From: UBA822 sp036336795
GTDB lineage: Bacteria > Gemmatimonadota > Gemmatimonadetes > Longimicrobiales > Gaopeijiaceae
Reading direction: 5' to 3'
NCBI GenBank assembly: GCA_036336795.1
Contig: JAYZFL010000039.1
Location: 1-25,611 of the forward strand
Length of the DNA stretch: 25,611 nucleotides
Shown: positions 16,592 through 24,286 of the stretch, piece after piece
Numbering within the stretch: the first letter of the stretch is position 1
Layout: each line of letters opens with the position of its first letter
Translations under genes and position numbers: made by a program
Notes under the pieces: generated by a model
The model's input: the letters and a program-made list of their open reading frames with translations, nothing else
Database searches by the model: none
Told to the model about the DNA's origin: nothing

Positions 16592-17572
16592 TCACGGACA
16601 GTCGGAAGACACTGTCACTCCTTTACCTTCCAGCGCAGCAACGTCCGGACAGCTCACGTTCGTGGACTTGAGGTCGACTGCGTCATCCACCCCGATCCCT
16701 GTGTTGTCCAGCAGGGGCTGGATGTCGGTGAGGTCTGGGTTATTGAAGAGTGAGAGGAAAGTCAGGCCCGTGAGCGCGCTTAGCGCACCGATGTCAGTGA
16801 TCGAGTTGGCATGGAGATCGAGGAAAGTCAGGCTGGTGAGCCCACTCAGTGCACTGATGTCGCTAACCGAGTTCTCAAAGAGCCAGAGGCTGGTCAGGTT
16901 CGTGAGTCCGCTCAGTGCACTAATATCTGTGATCGTGTTGGCATCGAGCCGCAACTGGGTCAGGCTGGCGAGTCCGCTCAGTGCGCTGATGTCTGTGATC
17001 GTGTTGATGCGAAGACTGAGGTCCGTCAGGTTGGTGAGCCCGCTCAGCACGTTGATATTGCTGATCATGTTGTCGCCGATCCGAAGGACCATCAGGCTTG
17101 TAAGTTCGGCTAGCGAGTTGATGTCGCTAATAAAGTTGAAGGTGAGATTGAGGTCCGTCAGGCTGGTGAGTCCGCTTAGCGAACTGATATCGTTGATTGA
17201 GTTGGAGGTGAGATTGAGGTCCGTCAGGCTCGTGAGATTCTGCATTCCCACCAGGCTCTCGACCCCCGCCGAGGGCGCAGCTAATTCCGTCGGCCCAGCC
17301 ACCAGGCCGCAAGTAAGATCGACCTGAGGACCAACAAGGAGCGCAAACCGGACTGCCACCACGAGGTTGGTGTCTTCAAACGTCGCTATAGCCGAGTCAG
17401 GGTAGGAGCTACAGAGTTCCCCGGGTTGCAGGGTAAGCGGCGTGGGTGGAGTGGCAGGATTGTCGTCACCCGGATCAAGTGGATTAGTGGGCTCACCTTC
17501 GCTGCAGCTGAGCACCAGAAAGAGCAAGCTTGCAACGAGCAGAACCGACCAGTCTCGGTCGGCGGGTGTCAT
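16592..17572 (-). CDS. internalin-like leucine-rich-repeat lipoprotein
   Basis: The 326-residue protein starts with a leader ending in LFLVLSC (Cys23), a lipobox, followed by a Pro-rich spacer (NPLDPGDDNPATPPTP). Residues about 112-292 are eight 22-residue LRRs of internalin type (consensus L-T-x-L-x-L-x-x-N-x-I-x-D-I-x-x-L-S-G-L). The tail ends in SCPDVAALEGKGVTVSSDC, a Cys-containing cap. Such proteins display a protein- or ligand-binding surface. The ATG overlaps the stop of the upstream BNR gene by 4 bp (ATGA), with GGAGG directly against the ATG. Translation is therefore probably coupled and the two products may work together. The partner bound is unknown. Confidence 0.88.
   Translation of the reverse strand: MTPADRDWSVLLVASLLFLVLSCSEGEPTNPLDPGDDNPATPPTPLTLQPGELCSSYPDSAIATFEDTNLVVAVRFALLVGPQVDLTCGLVAGPTELAAPSAGVESLVGMQNLTSLTDLNLTSNSINDISSLSGLTSLTDLNLTFNFISDINSLAELTSLMVLRIGDNMISNINVLSGLTNLTDLSLRINTITDISALSGLASLTQLRLDANTITDISALSGLTNLTSLWLFENSVSDISALSGLTSLTFLDLHANSITDIGALSALTGLTFLSLFNNPDLTDIQPLLDNTGIGVDDAVDLKSTNVSCPDVAALEGKGVTVSSDCP
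16697..17239 (-). repeat. eight tandem 66-bp LRR-coding units
   Basis: The LRR region repeats every 66 bp at DNA level, with the segment coding for DISALSGL or a close variant recurring in most units. Units 4-7 (residues about 180-267) are most alike and have probably arisen by recent duplication. The repeat also makes a long shadow reading frame on the opposite strand. Confidence 0.8.
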
Positions 17573-20500
17573 CCTCCCTGCCGTTTCGGAATTTCGATGG
17601 CTTCGCCCACACTAGGTCGAACGCCCTCTGCGTCGAACATCGCGTTAAGGGTGGGCACACGGGTCAGTATGATCACATTGAGCCGGTCGACAGCAGGCGG
17701 CAGCACTTCCCAGGCTCGATCGACCTGCCACAACTGATCTTCAGTCGGAAGAGTAGAGGAGCCCTGGATCGCCCCGGCCACACTTGCGTTGTCTCGTGCG
17801 ATTTCCAATTCCTCTTCGACGGCGCCGAGTTCCTCTCGGATTGCCGTGAGCTCTTCTGTAAGACGCTCGGGTGCCTCATCCGCTTCTTCGATGAGATCCT
17901 CCGCGGCATCTAACTGCTCCCCCACGCGCTGAAGGGCCTGCGTCGCCTCGTAGATCGGCGCGGCCAGAGTGTAGAGGCTCATCAGAGCGTCCTGGCGGGC
18001 CATCCGGTCCTCTCGGCTCATCGGACGGCGTGGCTCAGCGATAATCTCAACAGTCGAAGAATAGCCCTGACCATCGACTTCCATACTTACCGTGTACGTC
18101 CCCGGGAGCACGATCGGGCCTTCCGGCCCACCACCACCACGTCCTCCTCCTCCTCGACCATCCCCGCCAGTCGCAGGCTTGTATGCTGGATCATACCGCC
18201 AATCCCAGATGACCTCATTGATCCCCGCTGACCCAGGTGCGTCGAGCGTGCGGACATGTTGGCCAGCCGCATCTGTCATCGTCAGGGAGAATCTGCTTTC
18301 GGTATCATCGTCGGCGTCATCACTATCACCGGCCATATCGGGTGCCTCCACTGCTTCGCGCAGGTAGTACCGAATCTGCGCACCCCTTGGAGGGTTTAAG
18401 CCCGAGTACCTCGCGCCGTAGAACGGCCAGTCACCTCTCTGGGTCCACATGGTCGAAGGCTGTCCAGGAAATACCCTGCCGGCTTCCGCGAGCATTTCGG
18501 AGGATAGGTGCTCAAGCGGAGTCACGTCGGCCATTATCCAGATCGACCGACCGTGTGTGCCGACGATAAGATCGTTATCGCGCGGATGGATAAGAATGTC
18601 ATCGACCGGGACGACCGGTAGATTGTTCTTGAGTTGTGTCCATTGACGTCCCCGATCCACAGATACATACACGCCAACCTCGTTCCCCGTGAAGAGGAGG
18701 TTTGGCGCCCGGTGGTGCTCGGTGACAACGTTTACGGACCATCCGTCAGGAAGCCCGTTTGTGATCTGCGACCAATTCTGACCGTAGTCTTCACTGGCGT
18801 ACACGTAAGCCGCGTAGTCACCGTTGCGATGCCCATCGAAGGTTGCGTAGACCCGCCCGTCTACGTGAACGGACGGCTCGACTCGACTCACATATGTACG
18901 CTCGGGCAGCCCTGGAATACGGTCCTCGACGTTTTGCCATGTATCACCGTCGTCGCGGCTCACCTGAAGATTACCGTCATCTGTCCCCACGTAGAGTACC
19001 CCGGGCACAAGCGGAGACTCTGCAAAGGTTGTGATGTTGCCATACGTAGATATGCCGTCGTGGATTGACATCTGCGGATCCATGCCGGGAACACCCATAA
19101 TCTCGAGTTCATCACGGTCGATCCGTTTTGTGAGGTCGACTCCTCCGACTTCTTCCCATGCCATCCCGCGATCACGCGACCGCAGTAGGTAGTTCGCACC
19201 CAGATAAATCGTTGCCGGATCGTGTGGTGAAAACTGAAGAGGCGAGTTCCAGTTGAAGCGGTACTCCTTTGTCGTGTTCTCTTCTTCCCTTGGCCCAGTG
19301 ATGGGACGCATCGGAGTTTTCTCGCCGGTCGTAAGGTCATACCGGTTCATGTTTCCGCCCTGAGACTCGGAGAAGACGATGGTCGAGTCGGTTGGGTCGA
19401 CGATCGTGAAGAATCCGTCTCCGTATGTAGTCTCGTACCAGTCCTCGTTGCGGATGCCGTGGAATGACCGTGTGTTCGACGGACCACACCACGCATCGTT
19501 GTCCTGCAGCCCTCCGCACACGTAGTACGGATCACGCATGTCGTAGCCGATCGCGTAGAATTGGCCGATCGGAAAATTGTTGAACCACTGCCAGTGTGCC
19601 GTGCCGTCCCACGATGCTGCAACGCCACCGTCGTTGCCAAGGATCAGATGATCCGGGTCGTTCGGGTCGATCCAAAGGGCATGATTGTCAACATGGACTT
19701 GCTCGGCACCGTCACTACGGAAGGTCCGGCCTCCGTCATCGGAGACCATGAGCCCGCCCCCGAGGACATAGATACGGTCGACGTTGCTGGGGTCGATACG
19801 GATTTGTGAGTAGTACATCGGGCGCGGATCCGTGTCCGACATCTTCTCCCAAGTGTCACCCCGGTTGAGGGAGCGGAAGGTGCCGCTCTTGCTCGGTCCA
19901 CCACCGCCACGGAATCCCTGGTCCGCGCTGCGGGGCTCTGCTTCGACAAGCGCGTAGACGACGTTGCCGTCCTGACGGAAGACATCGACGCCGATACGAC
20001 CTTTATCACCTTCGGGCAGGCCATCGGTCAACTCGGTCCAGCTGTCGCCTCCGTCGAAGGTTCTGTAAAGTCCGCTACCGGGTCCGCCTCCGTTGAAGCC
20101 CCAGCCGGTGCGGCGTCGCTGGTACATGGCTGCGAAAACCGTGTTGGGGTCACCGGGGTCGATCGCGAGGTCGATCGCACCAGTGTGCTCGTCGACGTAC
20201 AATACCTTCTCCCAAGTCTCTCCGCCGTCGTGCGTCCGATAGACACCTCGTTCCTCGTTTGCTGCCCAAAGGTCACCCACGGCCGCCACGTACACGATGT
20301 CCGGATTGCGGGGATGAATGAGGATTCTCCCGACATGTTTTGTTTCCTCAAGGCCCATATGTCGCCATGTGTTACCTCCGTCGGTGGATTTGTACACACC
20401 GTTGCCCCACCCGGAGGATTGGCGGTTCTGCGGCTCTCCGGTCCCGACCCAGACCAGGTTGGGGTTCGACTGATCGAGCGTCACGTCGCCGATTGAGCTG

Positions 20501-20766
20501 GTTGGCTGATCGTCGAAGAGTGGCGTCCACGATGCACCGTGGTTCTCGGTCCTCCAGATTCCCCCGGTTGCAGTGCCAACATAGAACACCTGAGGCTTCG
20601 ACTCGACGACGGCGAGGTCAGCGATTCGGCCTCCCATAAGCGCTGGTCCGATCTCTCGATACTGGAGGTGCGAGATCGCCGTTTCCAGGGACGTCTGAGC
20701 CAACACGTCGACGGACACGATGGAGGTGGCGAGTGCGATGAGCGCGAGGATACCAGAGACTTTCAT
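17569..20766 (-). CDS. exported BNR/Asp-box (sortilin-like) beta-propeller protein
   Basis: The start at 20766 gives a Sec signal peptide (KVSGILALIALATSIVSV, cut after VLAQ) with GAGGG at fitting distance; a start 27 codons upstream does not look like a leader. The 1065-residue product carries about ten Asp-box motifs (S/T-x-D-x-G-x-x-W), such as STDGGNTW, THDGGETW, TFDGGDSW, SRDDGDTW, SEDYGQNW and SVDRGRQW. These form one or two large propellers like the Vps10/sortilin fold. A Gly-rich linker (GRGGGGRGGGG) near residue 875 precedes a strand-rich domain and an acidic coiled coil (about residues 950-1010, EELGAVEEELEIARD). Asp-box propellers occur in sialidases and xyloglucanases, but no catalytic set is visible; a binding or scaffold role is as likely. 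Confidence 0.88.
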   Translation of the reverse strand: MKVSGILALIALATSIVSVDVLAQTSLETAISHLQYREIGPALMGGRIADLAVVESKPQVFYVGTATGGIWRTENHGASWTPLFDDQPTSSIGDVTLDQSNPNLVWVGTGEPQNRQSSGWGNGVYKSTDGGNTWRHMGLEETKHVGRILIHPRNPDIVYVAAVGDLWAANEERGVYRTHDGGETWEKVLYVDEHTGAIDLAIDPGDPNTVFAAMYQRRRTGWGFNGGGPGSGLYRTFDGGDSWTELTDGLPEGDKGRIGVDVFRQDGNVVYALVEAEPRSADQGFRGGGGPSKSGTFRSLNRGDTWEKMSDTDPRPMYYSQIRIDPSNVDRIYVLGGGLMVSDDGGRTFRSDGAEQVHVDNHALWIDPNDPDHLILGNDGGVAASWDGTAHWQWFNNFPIGQFYAIGYDMRDPYYVCGGLQDNDAWCGPSNTRSFHGIRNEDWYETTYGDGFFTIVDPTDSTIVFSESQGGNMNRYDLTTGEKTPMRPITGPREEENTTKEYRFNWNSPLQFSPHDPATIYLGANYLLRSRDRGMAWEEVGGVDLTKRIDRDELEIMGVPGMDPQMSIHDGISTYGNITTFAESPLVPGVLYVGTDDGNLQVSRDDGDTWQNVEDRIPGLPERTYVSRVEPSVHVDGRVYATFDGHRNGDYAAYVYASEDYGQNWSQITNGLPDGWSVNVVTEHHRAPNLLFTGNEVGVYVSVDRGRQWTQLKNNLPVVPVDDILIHPRDNDLIVGTHGRSIWIMADVTPLEHLSSEMLAEAGRVFPGQPSTMWTQRGDWPFYGARYSGLNPPRGAQIRYYLREAVEAPDMAGDSDDADDDTESRFSLTMTDAAGQHVRTLDAPGSAGINEVIWDWRYDPAYKPATGGDGRGGGGRGGGGPEGPIVLPGTYTVSMEVDGQGYSSTVEIIAEPRRPMSREDRMARQDALMSLYTLAAPIYEATQALQRVGEQLDAAEDLIEEADEAPERLTEELTAIREELGAVEEELEIARDNASVAGAIQGSSTLPTEDQLWQVDRAWEVLPPAVDRLNVIILTRVPTLNAMFDAEGVRPSVGEAIEIPKRQGG

Positions 20767-21154
20767 GACGAGCCCTCGAATTCGGGGATTGTGCATCGGT
20801 TGCGACGATTTTGTTCGAGCGAGTAGATACCCCTGAACGGGAAACATGTGGTGAGCACTCGAATCGGTATTCTGTAGCCAGGATTCTCCGCAAGCTAGGG
20901 GCGGCCGGTCAAGCGAAGCTCTCTAAGGCTGCGGACGGCATCAGTGCAGGTCCAGGTAAGGCGCCCGGAAACTTCGTGTTCTTGTTGGCAGAGTTCACGT
21001 TGAATTACTCGAACGTGGCATCACCACCCTCGGGGTTTGGGTGTGTCTATCAGGATACCGAGGGTCATCCCACTTGTCGACGCGATCTTGCCTGTACGAG
21101 CACCGCCGCTGAATCTTGTGGCCGCAGAAACAGATTGACGAAGGGAGATTGAGT
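20767..21154. other. 388-bp divergent intergenic region
   Basis: The region lies between the BNR gene (leftward) and the aspartoacylase-like gene (rightward) and must hold promoters for both. Reading frames exist on both strands, but none encodes a protein I recognise or has good initiation signals. No strong inverted repeat, tRNA or remnant was seen. AGGGAG at 21142-21147 is the ribosome site of the rightward gene. Confidence 0.3.
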
Positions 21155-22156
21155 ATGCCGGAAGCGTTTACCGTAGGAAGCGTATCTGTAGAGCCCGGTG
21201 AGATTGCCAAGGGTGCGATTCCCACGGGTCGTAGCGCGGATGGACGAACTCGCGAGATTCCAGTGCTCGTTTGCAACGGGGCAGAAGAAGGGCCGAGGTT
21301 GTGGATCAACGGAGCCACGCACGGCGATGAACCCGAAGGAGCGCTGTCGATCTTCAAGATGTTCGAGTCGCTTGATCCGGTGTCGCTAAAAGGGGTGGTT
21401 GTGGGCATCCCAGCCATGAATGTTCCCGCGTTCGAAGCTGGTAAGCGCGGCGATCCGCTGGACTTGTTCTCCTATGATATGAACCGGATTTATCCGGGAA
21501 AGGTGGACGGGTATCCCACTGAACGTGCGGCCTGGGCGCATTGGGAAGCAATGAAGGACAGGTGCGACCTCCAAATTGCCATCCATTCAGGCGGGGAACA
21601 CTCCTACCTTGCCCATATGATCTTTGCGGCCGACAACCGTCCGAGTATCGAACTCGCAGCAGCGATGGGTCCGGTATGGGACCTGGTGTTCCGAAGTAGC
21701 GTTGGCGGCAATAACCCCGCCTCTAAGATCGCAGAGTTCGGGAAAGCGGGGATAACCGTGGAGTTGGGGGGTAACTGCCGTACGCTTACGGACGATTTTC
21801 ATGAAGTCGCGGGTGATCTCGTTGAAGGTTACCGAAACGTGATGCGTCACTACGGGATGATTGAAGGAGACGCCAGCTATGCTACCGAGTGGCGCATGGG
21901 ACACCAGGAGGCGCTACTAGCCCCGGCTTCCGGTATGTGGGTAGGTAGTCCGGAAATCTTGTTTGAAAGTCCTCTCTCTGCCCAAGCTCTCCTAGGGCGA
22001 GTGTACGATTTGTACGGAGAAGTTCAGGGAGAGGTGCGAGCCCCAGAGGACGGTGTCGTCTTCGGGTTACGATCACGGCCGGCGGTTCTGGAAGGTGAGT
22101 GGTGCTGTTTTTTTGGGATCATCGACGAGGTACGAAACGATCTAATCGGCTCTTAG
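21155..22156 (+). CDS. succinylglutamate desuccinylase/aspartoacylase-family zinc hydrolase
   Basis: The start at 21155 has AGGGAG 7 nt upstream; a start 39 bp earlier lacks support. The 333-residue product has the family zinc site: NGATHGDEPEG (His56, Glu59) and the third ligand in IAIHSGG (His144). YDMNRIYPG carries the conserved Asn-Arg that binds the substrate carboxylate. TVELGGN supplies the catalytic Glu203. These M14-like enzymes remove acyl groups from N-acyl amino acids or related amides. No signal peptide is seen, so it is cytoplasmic. It is not next to arginine-succinyltransferase genes, so a role in the AST pathway is not supported. It converges with the minus-strand DUF819 cluster. 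Confidence 0.9.
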   Translation: MPEAFTVGSVSVEPGEIAKGAIPTGRSADGRTREIPVLVCNGAEEGPRLWINGATHGDEPEGALSIFKMFESLDPVSLKGVVVGIPAMNVPAFEAGKRGDPLDLFSYDMNRIYPGKVDGYPTERAAWAHWEAMKDRCDLQIAIHSGGEHSYLAHMIFAADNRPSIELAAAMGPVWDLVFRSSVGGNNPASKIAEFGKAGITVELGGNCRTLTDDFHEVAGDLVEGYRNVMRHYGMIEGDASYATEWRMGHQEALLAPASGMWVGSPEILFESPLSAQALLGRVYDLYGEVQGEVRAPEDGVVFGLRSRPAVLEGEWCCFFGIIDEVRNDLIGS

Positions 22157-22199
22157 GCTGTTGCTGATACCTGAGTTCGCTACGGTACGTGTCGCCCAT

Positions 22200-22484
22200 T
22201 CATGCGCTCCCTAGTTCTTGGACGAACGACCCCATCCTTCTGATGGCTTCCCGGATCTCCTCTTCCCGAGCGAGAAGTGATACGCGAACCCAGTTGCTCC
22301 ACCGGTGGCCGAAGGAATTACCTGGAAACATCAGGACGCCAGTCTCGGCGAGCAGTCGATAGCAGAAGGTCTCTGCGTCTATCCCGAACGGAGAGACGTC
22401 AGCCCACACAAACAGACCGCCACCGGTCACGACTGCATCCACACCACCCACTCCGTGCGGCTCGATCCGTATGCCTGACGTCAT
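22200..22484 (-). pseudogene. truncated fold-type-I aminotransferase, C-terminal remnant
   Basis: The frame encodes 94 residues with the small-domain end of a class I/II PLP aminotransferase: VTGGGLFVWADVSPFG, DAETFCYRLLAETGVLMFPGNSFG, NWVRVSLLAREEEIREAIRRM. The PLP lysine domain (about 300 residues) is absent. Upstream in the same frame the sequence is just the shadow of the DUF819 gene. Its ATG overlaps the DUF819 stop by 4 bp (ATGA), with no Shine-Dalgarno, so it may be translated by coupling but cannot be a working aminotransferase alone. It has no internal stop or frameshift, which suggests the loss is recent. A small independent domain protein or an assembly join are the other readings. 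Confidence 0.75.
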
Positions 22485-23650
22485 CCGACGAAGGAGCGAA
22501 CGATATAGGCGCAGAAGAACCCGAGATAATTTCCGAGTGCGTAGCCGAAGATCCCGACGATAACACCTGGCGCGACAAGCTGGTGCCACTTCATCGCCAT
22601 CCCTAGAGCGAGCGCGGATCCCGGTCCACCGATCGCGGCTTGGCTCGCGACGGAAACTGCGGCGAGATCGACCTTCGCAAGCCAACCCACACCATAGGCG
22701 ACAAGCATGTGACATCCGATCACCACGAGCATGAATCCGAAGATTGGGAGTCCAGCTTCGAAAACCTCGCTGAGCACCGAGGCCGCACCGAGAGCGATGA
22801 AGAAGATGTGCAGGGCGAAGTAGGAGATGACCTCTGCTCCACGTAGTTTTTTCGTCCACGGGAACTGAGCAATGATTAGCGCGAGTGTCGTCAGCCACAG
22901 GACTTCTGGAATACCAGGTAATACGTCACCTAACCGCCTTGCGCACCAGAGCGCGGCAAGTGGAAGGGCACCCAGCACCGAAAGGTCTGTGATATTCAGT
23001 TCGGCATCGGTCCAGCGACGACGCATTGCGTCCTCATCTACCTCCACCGATTCCTTCTCTTGATGAAACGTTGCATCCACAGTGGGTCCCGATCCCCTTG
23101 ATCTACGCAGGTAGGCGGCGCTAAGGACACCGACCAGCCCGACCTGAACCAAGAAATACGGGACCGTGGAGAGGTTGTCGGCCACGGCTGCTGCCGCGAA
23201 AGTGCTTGGATCCATCTCAAGCCCTTGGCCTACTGCCGCGAAGTTCATCCCTCCCCCAGCGAAGGCAGCGGAAAACGCTCCGGCAAGCTTCCACGTCTCC
23301 GGTCCTACCCATCCGGACATTAGGATACCTGCGACCGCTCCGCCGGCGAAGCTCCCCAAACACGCAGCTCCGTATGCGATCAATATGGAGCGCCCTGCCT
23401 GCGTGAGCTCTTTCATGTCCGTACCCATGATTATGAGCACGATCGCGTATGGAATTGCGAAGGTGAAAACGGCCTCGTGCGTCGGCCCGGTGTGGGTGAT
23501 CACGCCTAGATTTGCAAGTGCGATACCGAGAAGCGTGCAAATCACAGCAGAGCTGATCTGTTTGACCCATTCGTAGCGCTCCTCGATCCATCGAGTGAAC
23601 GCCACGACGGCGAGCATGAAAGCGACCAGAAGAAGCGGATCCTGGATCAT
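22481..23650 (-). CDS. DUF819-family integral membrane protein (putative permease)
   Basis: The 389-residue protein has about ten hydrophobic segments and the DUF819 pattern (PF05684): LVAFMLAVVAFTRWIEERY at the start, FTFAIPYAIVLIIMGTDMKE, AFAGGGMNFAAVGQGLEMD, AAAVADNLSTVPYFLVQVG, a charged cytoplasmic loop around residues 185-215, then AVSVASQAAIGGPGSALALGMAMKW and a final GYALGNYLGFFCAYIV. The repeated GGxxNxAA and GGPGSALALA motifs suggest two related halves. Function is not established; a carrier for small molecules is likely. The ATG overlaps the stop of a dehydrogenase remnant, and its own stop overlaps the start of an aminotransferase remnant. No Shine-Dalgarno is seen, so translation probably depended on coupling. 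Confidence 0.9.
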   Translation of the reverse strand: MIQDPLLLVAFMLAVVAFTRWIEERYEWVKQISSAVICTLLGIALANLGVITHTGPTHEAVFTFAIPYAIVLIIMGTDMKELTQAGRSILIAYGAACLGSFAGGAVAGILMSGWVGPETWKLAGAFSAAFAGGGMNFAAVGQGLEMDPSTFAAAAVADNLSTVPYFLVQVGLVGVLSAAYLRRSRGSGPTVDATFHQEKESVEVDEDAMRRRWTDAELNITDLSVLGALPLAALWCARRLGDVLPGIPEVLWLTTLALIIAQFPWTKKLRGAEVISYFALHIFFIALGAASVLSEVFEAGLPIFGFMLVVIGCHMLVAYGVGWLAKVDLAAVSVASQAAIGGPGSALALGMAMKWHQLVAPGVIVGIFGYALGNYLGFFCAYIVRSFVG

Positions 23651-23886
23651 CGCTCTGCCAATCCATGGAGAGTCTCGCCCGCTTCTAGTCTCTGGAGGTT
23701 AGCGACGACGTCCTGGATCATTCCTTTCTGTCCTCGGCCCGTACCTCCTCCCACGTGCGGAGATAGTAGCACGTTCGGACAGTCGAGCAGTGGTTGAATA
23801 TGGAGGGCACGCATAACAGGAGCATCTCTGGGTCGAATCTTAATGAGCGGCCAGAAGGTAGAGTAGCCAAGAGACGGACGCGAGAT
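23647..23886 (-). pseudogene. truncated D-2-hydroxyacid dehydrogenase, C-terminal remnant
   Basis: The open frame of 79 codons (bounded by TGA at 23887-23889) ends with QPLLDCPNVLLSPHVGGGTG, then MIQDVVANLQRLEAGETL. This is the C-terminal signature of D-isomer 2-hydroxyacid dehydrogenases, including the catalytic His of SPH. An ATG at 23814 would give a 55-residue peptide. The catalytic and NAD-binding parts (about 250 residues) are missing; upstream DNA is the control region of the divergent Tat-protein gene. The stop overlaps the DUF819 start by 4 bp (ATGA), so the two were probably one coupled operon before the truncation. The homology is clear from the Pro-Asn-Val-x-Leu-x-Pro-His motif to the end; residues before about Gln31 are uncertain. 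Confidence 0.75.
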
Positions 23887-23982
23887 TCAGGATCGACTCG
23901 AAAGAGATCGTTCGTGCACGCAACGGGCCCGTCGGTCACCGACAAGCTTGACGTTTCAGGCCGTGTAGACCTAACATCGCCC

Positions 23983-23995
23983 CTCCTCTAAGGAG
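23983..23995 (+). promoter_or_regulatory. small hairpin covering the ribosome site of the Tat-protein gene
   Basis: CTCCT (23983-23987) is complementary to AGGAG (23991-23995), with a 3-nt CTA loop. AGGAGA at 23991-23996 is the Shine-Dalgarno of the ATG at 24002. In RNA, this stem would hide the ribosome site. Short pyrimidine runs next to such sites occur by chance, so function is not certain. Confidence 0.35.
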
Positions 23996-24001
23996 ACACG
24001 T

Positions 24002-24283
24002 ATGACCGTCAATCGTCGACAGTTCGCAAAGGTTGCAGGTACGGCCACACTGGCTATTGCGTGGCAACAAGCATGCACCGAAGTCGGCGAGACCGGGGAA
24101 GTTACGGTCGAAACCGTCCGAACCCTTCTCGACGCTCAAGGGTCCCGTGGAATCTACGAGAGCCCTGATGAGCTTGAGCGCCTTCGAACGGCGGTGCGCA
24201 ACATGATCCGTGTCCAAGAAAACCTGAGGGATTTTCCGCTTGACCCTGACGAGCAACCGCTTGTCGTGTTCTGGAGAGGCTAA
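24002..24283 (+). CDS. small Tat-signal protein, GatC-like / amidase N-terminal region
   Basis: The 93-residue product begins with a twin-arginine leader (NRRQFAKVAGTATLAIAW) followed by Cys25. The remaining ~65 residues are helical and charged: ETVRTLLDAQG, DELERLRTAVRNMIRVQENLRDFPLD, ending in PLVVFWRG. The helix-loop pattern and the D-x-x-x-x-P ending resemble the amidotransferase subunit GatC and the N-terminal region of Tat-exported amidases. This is resemblance only. AGGAGA lies 5 nt upstream. It ends with TAA, and the amidase ATG follows after one further codon in the same frame. It probably acts with that enzyme in the periplasm, either as a subunit or as the detached N-terminus of a formerly single protein. 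Confidence 0.7.
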   Translation: MTVNRRQFAKVAGTATLAIAWQQACTEVGETGEVTVETVRTLLDAQGSRGIYESPDELERLRTAVRNMIRVQENLRDFPLDPDEQPLVVFWRG

Positions 24284-24286
24284 ACG

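Noticed and set aside
16697..17239. Regularly spaced repeats that might suggest a CRISPR array.
   Set aside because: The period is a constant 66 bp (22 codons) with diverged units encoding LRRs and no unique spacers between identical repeats.
16311..17327. 338-codon plus-strand frame with repeated Arg-Leu-Val-Ser-Pro-Leu units.
   Set aside because: It is the antisense shadow of the LRR repeats; the LRR frame has a signal peptide, lipobox and family cap and is clearly the coding strand.
20811..21152. 113-codon plus-strand frame in the BNR/aspartoacylase divergent region.
   Set aside because: No Shine-Dalgarno, no recognisable domain, uneven composition; it overlaps the expected promoters of two genes.
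22485..22898. N-terminal 138 codons of a longer minus-strand frame reaching the aminotransferase remnant.
   Set aside because: This part is Arg-rich and lies wholly inside the DUF819 gene in another frame; only the part after the ATG at 22484 shows aminotransferase resemblance.
23718..23945. 75-codon minus-strand frame starting with TTG, containing a segment reading DLFRVDPESR that looks faintly propeller-like.
   Set aside because: It overlaps the dehydrogenase remnant in another frame, has no ATG start, and no family signature beyond the short segment; chance is more likely.
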